From: Distichodus sexfasciatus
Taxonomy: Eukaryota; Chordata; Actinopteri; Characiformes; Distichodontidae
Reading direction: 5' to 3'
Assembly (NCBI GenBank): GCA_032718565.1
Contig: JAVGVS010000390.1
Span: 330,598 to 394,597 of the forward strand
Length of the DNA stretch: 64,000 bases
Shown: piece after piece, positions 54,979 to 64,000 of the stretch
How positions within the stretch are numbered: position 1 is the stretch's first letter
How the letters are laid out: the number at the start of each line of letters is the position of its first letter
Notes under the pieces: model-generated
The model's database searches: none
The model's input: the letters and a program-made list of their open reading frames with translations, nothing else
What the model was told of the DNA's origin: nothing
Made by a program: the position numbers and the translations under genes

Positions 54979-57686
54979 AAATTCAAATTCAAATTTATTT
55001 ATATAGCGCTCTTAAAAACAGTCATTGTCACAAAGCACTTTACATATAACCGGCCTAAACCCCCCAACAAGCAAGCCTGAGGCGACAGTGGCAAGGAAAA
55101 ACTCCCTCTAATAGGAAGAAACCTTGAGAGGAACCAAGACTCGGAGGGGGACCCCATCCTCCTCTGGGTGACCGGGCGCAGAAACATTAAGTGCACAACA
55201 AGCAATAGTTCAAGATGAGTTGTTAGTTATTTAAAGAAGCAAAGATACAAAAATAGTCCAAGGGATATTTCGAATCCCGGGTTGTTGCTGGGCCACTTGC
55301 AGGACCCTCTCTGCAACATTAAGCTGAAATTAGATCAGTATTGTGCTGCTAATTAGTAGAGGTCCATAGGGTCCAATCCCAGTTGGTTTCATGATGATGT
55401 CTCCATGGAGTCCTGGTGCGGGTTCAGGATTAGCAAGAGTGGTAAAATGACAGCACCAATCCCCCCTTTCACCTTTAATCTCAAATGACCATGAAATCCC
55501 AGATCTCGCCTTTAACTAAGAAAAGAAGGGACTTTAATATCCAAAAGACTGACTAAACAGGTGAGTCTTAAGCCTTAAAAGCAGAGATTGTTTCTGAGCT
55601 CCGAACACTAGTAGGAAGTTTATTCCACAATTGTGGTGCTTTATGAGCAAAAGCTCTTCCCCCCAAGGTAACCTTCTTTATTCTGGGTATTACTAAAAGA
55701 CCTGCGTCTTGCGATCGAAGCGTACGCGTCGGATTGTAGTTGCAAATGAGGTCACTCACATACTGCGGTGCAAGACCATTTAGAGCTTTATAGGTCAAGA
55801 GAAGTATTTTGTAATCGACACGAAATTTAACTGGCAGCCAGTGGAGTGAGGATAGAATTGGGGTGATATGATCATATTTTTTTAGTTTTAGTGAGGACTC
55901 TGGCTGCTGCATTCTGAACTAGCTGGAGTTTATTTAACAACATATTTGGACAACCGGAGAATAGGACATTATAGTAATCAAGCCTGGAGGTAATAAATAC
56001 ATGAACCAGTTTCTCTTCATCTTGAAAGGATAGCACGTTTCTTAGTTTGGCAATATTACAGAGTTGAAAGAAGGCAGTGTGACTAATGTTAGAAGCATGT
56101 ACATCAAATGAAAGATTGGAGTCTAAAGTAACACCAAGGTTTTTAACAGCAGTACTTGGTACAATGCATAATCCATCAAGACTGACCGTGATGTCAGATA
56201 GCTGACTTCTAGTGGCATTAGTGCCAGTAAGAAGGACCTCAGTCTTGTCCAGATTTAGCTGGAGGAAGTTGTCCGACATCCACTTTTTTATGTCAATTAA
56301 GCATTCTTCCATTTTCTTAAGTTGCTGTCTGTCTTTCGGTTTAGCCGATATATATAACTGTGTATCGTCCACAAAACAATGAATTGATTCTATTGAACTA
56401 ATTCCATGCTTACGAATGACTAAGCCTAAAGGTAGCATGTACAGCGAAAACAGCAAGGGACCTAAAACTGATCCTTGTGGTACTCCATATTTCACCTTGA
56501 CGTGTTCTGAGCAATCACCACCACATACTGATAGCGGTCAGAAAGGTAGGATCTGAACCAAGAGAGGGCCACTCCCCTGATACCAACAACATGTTCAAGT
56601 CTATCTAGGAGAATGGCATGATCAACAGTATCAAAAGCAGCACTAAGATCAAGCAGCACTAGGAGCGAAGCATAGCCCTGATCAGCAGATAAGAGGAGAT
56701 CATTTACTACCTTTAGCAGAGCAGTCTCTGTGCTATGGTTTGTTCTAAACCCAGACTGAAACATTTCATAAATCTGGTTTTCCTATAAGAACGAGGTTAG
56801 TTGACTGGCAACAACTTTTTCTATTATTTTGGAGATAAATATGAGGTTAGATATTAGTCTATAGTTTCACATTACAAGGGGATCCAAATTAGGCTTCTTC
56901 AGCAAAGGTTTAATCACTGCTAATTTAAGAGATGTGGGTAAATAACCAATGCTAATCGAGGAATTAACTATTGCTAGTAGAGGTTTAATCACTACTGGAA
57001 TCTTCTCTTTGAGTAACCTTGTTGGAACAGGGTCTAACATACAAGTAGATGAATTTCAGGGAAGGATTAAAGACGTTAGATCTGACTGGTCAACCGGAGT
57101 AAATGATTCAAATAAGATGGCTGCAGTATTAGTACTTGCCTTGTCAGGGCCAGCCACTGTAGTTACTTGAGATTTTAGAATATTCTGTCTAATTAAACAA
57201 ATTTTTTGGTCAAAAAAGTTCAGAAATTCGCCACTAGAAAACAATGTTGGTACCGTTTGAGTAGTAGTCTGGCTATCAGTCAGCTTGGATACCATGTTAA
57301 ATAGAAACCTAGGATTATTTTTGTTATTTTCAATTAGCAATGATAGGTATTCTGATTTCGCAGCTCTAAGAGCCTTTTTATAGCTTCCCATAGCGTCTTT
57401 CCATGCTAGTTCAAAGACCACTAATCTAGTTTGCTGCCACTTACGTTCTAGTTTCCATGTCCCTTGTTTTAAGCTACGTAGGTGGTCATTATACCAAAGG
57501 GATGTTTTGTTTTCTCTGATCTTTTTGATTTTTAACAGAGTAATTTTATCTAAGGTGGAACGAAGCGTAAATATTAGATAATCCGTATTACTCTCAAGTT
57601 CAGCAAGATTAGACATTTCCACTGTCAGGAACGACAGATCGGGGAGATTATCAATAAAGTCACTAGCTGTATCTGAAGTGATTGTA
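54979..57686 (-). mobile_element. L2-type LINE, copy B
   Basis: Better preserved sister of copy A, minus strand. Frames: 57622-57056 (pre-RT, LAELESNTDYLIFTLRSTLD ... SGEFLNFFDQKI), 56764-56492 (motif A LLDLSAAFDTVDHAILLDRL; SWFRSYLSDRYQYV), 56495-55872 (motif B GVPQGSVLGPLLFSLYMLPL, motif C HCFVDDTQLYISA, LDKTEVLL) and 55912-55568 (C-terminal KYDHITPILSSLHWLPV, KALNGLAPQYVSDL). The endonuclease is missing. The 5' limit (near GAAGTGATTG at about 57680) is at the same place as in copy A. Confidence 0.9.
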
Positions 57687-57689
57687 CGT

Positions 57690-59010
57690 TTGGAGCAGAA
57701 GCTAATATAGTCAGCATAATGCTAGCAACATGCTAAGCACTCTAGCATCATGATAGCGACATTCTAAAGCTGTTGCTAGCAACATGCTAATATAGTTAGC
57801 ATAATGCTAGCAACATACTAATCAGCAAAACGTCATGCTAGCAACATGCTAAGCACTCTAGCATCATGTTAGAGACATTCTAATGATGTTGCTAGCAACA
57901 TGCTAATATAGTTAGCATAATGCTAGCAACATGCTAATCAGCTAAACGTCATTCTAGCAACATGCTAATCACACTAGCATCACGCTAGGAACATGCTACA
58001 CATGTTATTAACGGAATGTTAATATAGTTAGCATAATGCTAGTGAAATGCTAATATCGTTAGCATCATGCTAGCCACGTGCTAATGTAATTAACATAACG
58101 CTAGCGACATGCTAATATTATTAGCATAATGCTAGCAACATGCTAAGCGTGTTAGCATCATGTTAACAGCATTCTAATGATGTTGTTAGCAAACATGCTA
58201 ATATAATTAACATAATGCTAGCAACATGCTAATCAGCTAAACGTCATGCTAGCAACATGCTAAGCACTCTAGCATCATGTTAGAGACATTCTAATGATGT
58301 TGCTAGCAACATGCTAATATAGTTAGCATAATCCTGGCAACATGCTAATCAGCTAAACGTCATGCTAGCAACATGCTAATCACACTAGCATCATGCTAGG
58401 AACATGCTACACATGTTATTAACGGAATGTTAATTATAGTTAGCATAATGCTAGCAAAATGCTAATATCGTTACCATCATGCTATCCACGTGCTAATATA
58501 ATTAACATAACGCTAGCGACATGCTAATATTATTAGCATAAAGCTAGCAACATGCTAAGCGTGTTAGCATCATGTTAACAGCATTCTAATGATGTTGTAA
58601 GCAACATGCTAATATAGTTAGCATAATGCTAGCAACATGCTATTCAGCTAAACGTCATGCTAGCAACATGCTAAGCACGCTAGCATCATGTTAGAGACAT
58701 TCTAATGAAGTTGCTAGCAACATGCTAATATAGTTAGCATAATGCTAGCAACATGCTAATCAGCTAAACGTCATGCTATCACACTAGCGTCATGCTAGGA
58801 ACATGCTACACATGTTATTAGCAAAATGCTAATATAGTTAGCATAATGCTAGCAAAATGCTAACATTGTTAGCATCATGCTAGCCATGCTAGCCACGTGC
58901 TAATATAATTAGCATAAAGCTAGCAAAATGCTAATATTATTAGCATCATGCTAGCAACATGCTAATTGTGTTAGCATCATGCTAACAGCATGCTAATGAG
59001 GTTGCTAGGG
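57690..59010 (+). repeat. Satellite array with 411-bp higher-order repeat
   Basis: About 43 tandem short units. The basic unit is 31 bp (GCTAGCAACATGCTAATATA then GTTAGCATAAT), with 23-, 21- and 34-bp variants at fixed places. The order of variants repeats every 411 bp: CAGC(T/A)AAACGTCATGCTAG starts at 57823, 58234 and 58645. One period has 14 units. The unit is full of partial palindromes (GCTAGC, ATGCTAGCAT). No coding capacity. Confidence 0.92.
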
Positions 59011-59391
59011 GGCGTGGCTTATGAGCATCATGATAAATGCGAAAGACTGATTGGTTGCCTGAGTGTTGCCCCTGTGGGGGCAATATCCCCCCCACCTCTT
59101 TACAAGAGTCATACCACCCCATTCCCGAATGAGCCGCACAATTTGCCACCTCTTTCATGGGTCTACGACAAACGGTACAGGAATAGTTCTGCGCCAAAAT
59201 CCACATTCTAAGTCAATGGGGCAACTTTGGGCGCCTTTTCCGCCCCAGTGGCAAAACTTCTACCCTCTTGCGGGGTATGTTCTGACACAGCTTGCAAGCC
59301 TCTTCAAATGTGGTGAATTTGAGATTTCTACCAAATTCTCACTCTGCGCTTCAATCCGTCAAAGTTGGTCTCAATGTTAAGTCTATGGGGA
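59011..59391. other. Unclassified GC-richer segment after the satellite
   Basis: Starts AGGGGGCGTGGCTTATGAGC right after the last satellite unit and holds CAATGGGGCAACTTTGGGCG and TCTACCCTCTTGCGGGG. No supported open frame. It may belong to the satellite family's flank or to another repeat. Confidence 0.35.
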
Positions 59392-59491
59392 CTGCAACAT
59401 TAGCTACACACACGCATCTATGGGCACACTAAGGTTTCTCACATGGAATGTGAATGGAGCCGGCTCCAGAGAGAAGAGGTTAAAAATATTT
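59392..59491 (+). repeat. 100-bp direct repeat, copy 1
   Basis: Identical to 60294-60393, from CTGCAACATTAGCTACACAC through the ORF2 start (MGTLRFLTWNVNGAGSREKR) to TTAAAAATATTT. Offset 902 bp. Confidence 0.95.
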
Positions 59492-59855
59492 CATCAAAGA
59501 CTTCATCAAAACGCACCTGAAGCTTCCAGAGGACACCGTGGAAAACATCCGCTTCGAAAGAGTCCATCGGCTGGGAGCCAAGAGGCCTGGAGCCCCGAGG
59601 CCGCGTCCCATCGTGGCCAAATTCGGACACTTCAAGCAGAAGGAGCAGGTGAAGAGTCGCGGCAGGGAGCTGAGAGGAACAGACTTTAGCGTGAACGACC
59701 AGTTCCCCAAAGAGATCCTGGAGCGACGCAAAGTGCTGTTCCCAATCCGGCGAGGTTTCATACAGAAGGGCTCCCGAGCGGTCATCGCCGTGGACCGGCT
59801 CTACGTGGACGGCCAGCTCTACCGCGACCCCAGTACCACTCCCTGGTTATATTAA
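59492..59855 (+). pseudogene. L1 ORF1 protein, C-terminal part
   Basis: In frame with the stop at 59853-59855: ENIRFERVHRLGAKRPGAPR, PRPIVAKFGHFKQKEQV, GTDFSVNDQFPKEILERRKV and VIAVDRLYVDGQLYRD. RVHRLG, RPI..KF, and the QFPKEI..RR.VL..I motifs are those of the RRM and C-terminal RNA-binding domains of L1 ORF1 proteins. The N-terminal coiled coil is missing, replaced by the ORF2-start repeat. ORF1p binds L1 RNA. Confidence 0.82.
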
Positions 59856-60293
59856 TACCAGCCCAGATAAGAATCCGTTATATTTTCATTTTCTCTCTCT
59901 TTCTATTCCATTAACCTCTATCTAACTATTTATGTCAATTCGCTAATTTATCGCATCATAACAAATACTATACCGTCAGTCTCCGCAGCGTTAAATATTG
60001 TTATAATGTTTTCGCTTTTGTCACGTTTCTTCTTGCATCCCTCTCCGCTTGCTCCTTTGTTTTTCTATCTCACTTCTTCTCACTTCTCTACCTCTCTCAC
60101 TGCACCGTTCACCTGCTTTCCTACTCACACACACACAACACCCTATACTTTTACATATCTGCACGGCATGACCATATATACATGCACTCAGCGTCAACGC
60201 CACCACTCCGACCTCACAGCGCACACAGACATATAGACACACAAGCGCATACTCGCGCACTCATATCTCATTCATCTGAGCATCACACGCAGC

Positions 60294-60393
60294 CTGCAAC
60301 ATTAGCTACACACACGCATCTATGGGCACACTAAGGTTTCTCACATGGAATGTGAATGGAGCCGGCTCCAGAGAGAAGAGGTTAAAAATATTT
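60294..60393 (+). repeat. 100-bp direct repeat, copy 2
   Basis: The in-place copy at the true start of ORF2; see 59392-59491. Confidence 0.95.
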
Positions 60394-62132
60394 AGTCAGC
60401 TCAAAAAACTACAGGCAGACATTGTTTTATTACAAGAGACTCATAGACCTGCCACAGCTGCAGATGATCTTAAATCAACTGAGTTTCCTAATGTGTTCTC
60501 AGCCTGCTACAACTCTAGGCAAAGGGGGGTAGCAATTTTAATACACAAAAATGTTAATTTCACAGTACTCAATACAGTTATAGATCCAGAGGGTAGATTT
60601 CTAATAATTAAATTATCCATATTTAATAAAAAGTTTTGTATTGTCAGTATATATGGTCCAAATGTTGATGACCCCTCCTTTTTCCACGCTTTTTTTACCA
60701 CACTCTCTGAACACCTAGATTGCGCACTCATTCTTGGGGGAGACCTCAACTTTGGACTAAATAAGGAAATGGACAGGCTCAGTACAGCTGGAACTCAGCG
60801 CAACTGGCAATCCACAAATATAGTTAAACAGTACATGAGCTACTACGGACTCTGTGATGCATGGCGTTCTCTTCACCCCAACCGTAGGGAATATACTTTC
60901 TTCTCACATGTCTATCACTCTTACTCTCATCTGGATTATTTCCTAACCAGCAGCTCTCTAATGAGTAACATTTCAGACACAGAGATACACCCTATAGTTG
61001 TCAGCGACCATGCTCCTGTATCATTAACTCTAATAATTAAGAAGGCCACTCCACCAAGTAAAAACTGGAGATTTAATACATCATTGCTTAAAGATGAAGA
61101 TTTCATTAAATATTTCGAGAAAGAATGGGCTTTATATTTAGATTATAATGACCTGCCTGGAACATCAGCATCCGTTCTTTGGGAAGCTGGCAAAGCTGTG
61201 ATGAGAGGTAGAATAATTTCATTCTCATCACATAAAAAGAAAAGAGAAAATAAATGTATTAAGGAATTAGAAGAAACTATCAAATCCTTAGAAGAAGCCT
61301 TCGTATCCTCCCAGGAACAGGAAATGCTAAACAAAATACGTAAAGCAAAACTAGAATTAAATGAAATTATTAATAAAAAAACTAAATTCTTAGCACAAAG
61401 ACTTTGCTGGCAAAAATTTGAATATAGTAACAAATCAGGTCAATTCCTAGCTAACCAGTTAAAAATAAATAAAGAAAAAACAACTATATGTGCTGTTAAA
61501 GAATTTTTAACAGGGGATACAGCATATGACCCTGAAAGAATAAACAACACTTTCAGGGACTTTTACAAATCCTTATATTCACCACAGATAAACCCATCTA
61601 TAGACGAAATTGATCAGTTTCTTGATAATATAATTCTTCCAAAATTATCAGACGCTCAAGCGATGGCATTGGATTCCCCATTGACATCAGAAGAACTTCA
61701 GGAGGCCCTGAACAGTATGCCTAATAAAAAGGCACCAGGTCCAGATGGCTTTCCAGCAGAAATCTATAAAGAATTCTGGGCAATTCTGGAACCAACATTC
61801 CACAGAATGTTACAGGAAACCATGGAAAAGGGTAGATTTCCACCAAATATGAACTCTGCCCACATTAATCTTTTGCTAAAACCAGGCAAAGACCCTGTGT
61901 TGCCTACCAGCTATTGTCCAATATCCCTTATTAACGTAGACATTAAAATAATCTGCAAAGCTCTCTCGAAAAGAATAGAGAGGATAACCCCTCTCATAAT
62001 TCATCCCGACCAAACTGGTTTCATAAAGGGAAGGCATTCCTCAACAAATACATGTAGATTACTTAACTTGATTGACTATTCATGCAATAAAAACTTTAAA
62101 ATTACTATATTGTCTCTAGATGCAGAAAAAAC
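60322..62132 (+). pseudogene. L1 ORF2 part 1: endonuclease and RT N-terminus
   Basis: About 603 codons open. Residues 1-235 are an APE-type endonuclease with FLTWNVNGAG, VLLQETH, IYGPN, LGGDLNFGLN, SHLDYFL and the VVSDHAPV catalytic end, all key residues present. Residues 320-400 are a charged helical linker. RT starts at about 455: NSMPNKKAPGPDGFPAEIYK, AHINLLLKPGKDP, PISLINVDIKIICKALSKRI and HPDQTGFIKGRHSSTN. At about 62120-62132 the sequence goes from LDAEK straight to W, so AFDRVN of RT motif A is missing (about 16 nt deleted), which also shifts the frame. Confidence 0.9.
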
Positions 62133-63233
62133 TGGAATTTTTTATTTGCAGTTCTACATAAATTTGGTTTCGGAAACTCTTTTATAAATTGGTTAAAAAT
62201 ATTATATAATTCTCCAACAGCATGTGTCAAGACAAATGACCAAACATCCTCCAGCTTCTGTCTTAAAAGGGGCACCAGGCAGGGATGCCCTCTCTCACCT
62301 TCACTGTTTGCAATTTTTATTGAACCACTAGCAGCAGCAATTAGACAGGCTACAGCGATTACAGGCATTAAATGCAAGAATGTAGAACATAAAGTCAGTC
62401 TATACGCAGATGATGTGTTACTTTTTCTCCAGCATTCACAAACCAATCTCTCTGAGGTAATAACATTAATAAACTCTTTCTCAAGAGTCTCAGATTATTC
62501 GATAAACTGGTTAAAATCTACGGTTCTTCCGGTTAATTGCTACTTCGAGAACTCTGATTCCACTCCACTGCAATCTGGAAATATCAAATATTTAGGCATC
62601 AATATCTCACCTAGACTGGCAGATTTAACTAAATTAAATCACATCCCACTTTTAAAGACGGTAGAAGAGGATCTAGCCAGATGGAAGTCCCTACCCATAT
62701 CACTCATGGGAAGAGTTGCCTCAATAAAAATGATGGTTTTGCCAAGAATTAATTATTTATTTGCAATGATCCCGAGTAAACCATCACCAGACTGGTTTAG
62801 ATCTCTGGACTCCTCCATCTCTAAATTTCTTTGGAAAGGTAAACCCCCGCGTATTAGCTTAAAAACGCTGCAAAAGACCAAGGACAAAGGAGGACTAGAT
62901 CTGCCAAACTTTTATCACTATTTCTTAGCCAATAGGCTTCAACACATTTCAGGCTGGTTAAAACACACCCTCTTAGATGAGCCTTGGCTAGATGTAGAAC
63001 AGGCACTATGCAATAGTATAGAGATTTCGGCTCTGCCATTCATTAGCTCAATCATCAAACGACACGTATGCTTCAAAAGCATCAGTATCAGCTCTTCTCT
63101 GACAGCATGGTGGGAGTTTCTTAAAATGACTGAGTCTTCACTAATCCCATACAAACGTACTCCTATTTGGAACAACCCTGACATATTACTAAACAACAAT
63201 ATGATAAACTTCACAGACTGTAAAGAGTTGTAA
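62133..63233 (+). pseudogene. L1 ORF2 part 2: RT core and thumb
   Basis: Continues in the next frame: FLFAVLHKFGFGNSFINWLK, RGTRQGCPLSPSLFAIFIEP (motif B), VSLYADDVLLFLQ (motif C, catalytic D-D intact), INWLKST, IKYLGINIS and WKSLPISLMGRVASIKMMVL, FLWKGKPPRISLKTLQKTKD and KGGLDLPNFYHYFLANRLQH. A TAA at 63231-63233 ends the frame. Confidence 0.9.
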
Positions 63234-64000
63234 AGGCATTAAATACTTAGAACATATATTCGAAGGGACAGACTTCATTCCATTCGACATATTAGTTAAA
63301 CAATATGGGATTAACAAGAACAGATTTTTAGAATATCAACAAGTTAAATCTATAGTAAAAAGGACATTTAAGTCTAATCATATAAAATTACAAATACCAC
63401 CAAGTGTGGCAGAATTCCTTAACCTCAAAACCCCAAAATTATTGTCTAAAATATACAGCACATTTTGCAAAATAGATGAATCAGTATTGCTCCCTATTGT
63501 AAAATGGGAGGCGGATTTATCAGTCAGCTGAGACCACAATTTCTGGTCTGAGATATGCTTAAAAACATTTAAAACGATTAGAAATCCCAATTTACAATTA
63601 ATACAATACAAAATCCTGCATAGAGTGCACTACACAGGTCATCGCATGTTTAGGATGGGTTTTACAGCTTCTAACAATTGCTCACACTGTCAAGGCAATA
63701 CACCCGATAATTACATCCACGCTCTATGGTTCTGTCCACCTGTTCAGAGGTTCTGGTATGGGATTTGTGAAGACTTATCAAAGTGTCTTAAATGTTCCAT
63801 TCCAGCCTCTCCTTCAGTCTGCTTGTTGGGCAACCTAGATGGTGTCACTACAGAGGTTAACACAATCCACATGGCTTTCACCGCTTTATGCATTGCTAAG
63901 AAGACTGTCCTCATGAACTGGAAAAATAAAAATAATCTTAATATCAATCAATATAGAGATTATTTGTTGGACTATATTAGTCTTGACACAGCTTCTGCTG
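63234..64000 (+). pseudogene. L1 ORF2 part 3: C-terminal region, truncated by window end
   Basis: After stops, readable segments follow: LEHIFEGTDFIPFDILVKQY, GINKNRFLEYQQVKSIV, then (after a TGA at about 63529) NFWSEICLKTFKTIRNPNLQ, YKILHRVHYTGHRMFRMGF and the C-x2-C...H...C motif CSHCQGNTPDNYIHALWFCP. The element's 3' end is outside the window. Confidence 0.8.

Larger units (their letters stand above)
59392..64000 (+). mobile_element. L1-like LINE with rearranged 5' end, cut by window end
   Basis: Layout: 100 bp of ORF2 start (59392-59491), then the C-terminal part of ORF1 (59492-59855), the ORF1-ORF2 spacer (59856-60293), then ORF2 from its start (60322). ORF2 has endonuclease and RT domains, is shifted at 62130, and stops at 63231 and about 63529. 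The element runs past 64000 with a C-terminal CSHCQGNTPDNYIHALWFCP motif at about 63680-63740. The order ORF2 start, ORF1, ORF2 cannot be ancestral. Confidence 0.88.

Noticed and set aside
57690..59010. CRISPR-like array
   Set aside because: The short spaced repeats have no unique spacers, units are tandem with a 411-bp higher order, and the genome is a vertebrate's.

Overview
This window is vertebrate nuclear DNA, almost certainly from a teleost fish. It holds a split eukaryotic gene with GT-AG introns, fish-type Tc1-like, hAT-like, Rex/L2/L1-like and Ty3/gypsy elements, tRNA-derived SINEs and long (TA)n, (CA)n and (ATT)n microsatellites. It has no prokaryotic-style genes. Nearly all longer open frames are remains of mobile elements. 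The exact species cannot be read from the sequence.

The one host gene I can name is a cornichon gene, best matched to cnih2, on the + strand. Its six coding exons run from 15547 to 41996. Exons 1-3 and the 28-nt last exon are intact. Exons 4 and 5 are clearly recognisable but carry several small indels and an in-frame stop, so this copy is either decaying or has local sequence errors. Intron 5 is about 21.5 kb and is built almost wholly of nested mobile elements. An ~0.9-kb block upstream of exon 1 is duplicated (12174-13112 and 13744-14625).

A second gene lies on the - strand at 52646-54207. Four exons with matching splice sites and phases encode the C-terminal 161 residues of a BEN-domain protein, with a polyadenylation signal at 52500-52505. 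It sits between two same-strand L2-type LINE copies (49746-52360 and 54979-57686). An unidentified exon-like block on the - strand (46842-46974) and three near-palindromic RFX X-box motifs occupy the otherwise low-repeat stretch 46.3-49.7 kb.

Layout: 0-10.9 kb, hAT-like, Rex3/RTE-like, Tc1-like and SINE copies plus an unclassified repeat called X here. 11-15.5 kb, low-repeat DNA and the duplicated block. 15.5-20.4 kb, cnih2 exons 1-5, with an L2 fragment split by a DNA element called Y here. 21.2-41.6 kb, intron 5: Tc1, Tc1 containing a Rex1-like LINE, a minus-strand Ty3/gypsy chromovirus-like element, an L1-like fragment, Tc1 containing a MITE, a degenerate minisatellite, and a Y element containing Tc1 and SINEs. 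42-43.6 kb, last exon and 3' UTR. 43.6-46.3 kb, a hAT element with perfect 8-bp target-site duplications that contains X, which contains Y. 49.7-57.7 kb, L2 / BEN gene / L2. 57.7-59.0 kb, a satellite with a 411-bp higher-order repeat made of 31-bp units. 59.4-64 kb, an L1-like element with a rearranged 5' end and a deletion in its reverse-transcriptase core, running off the window.
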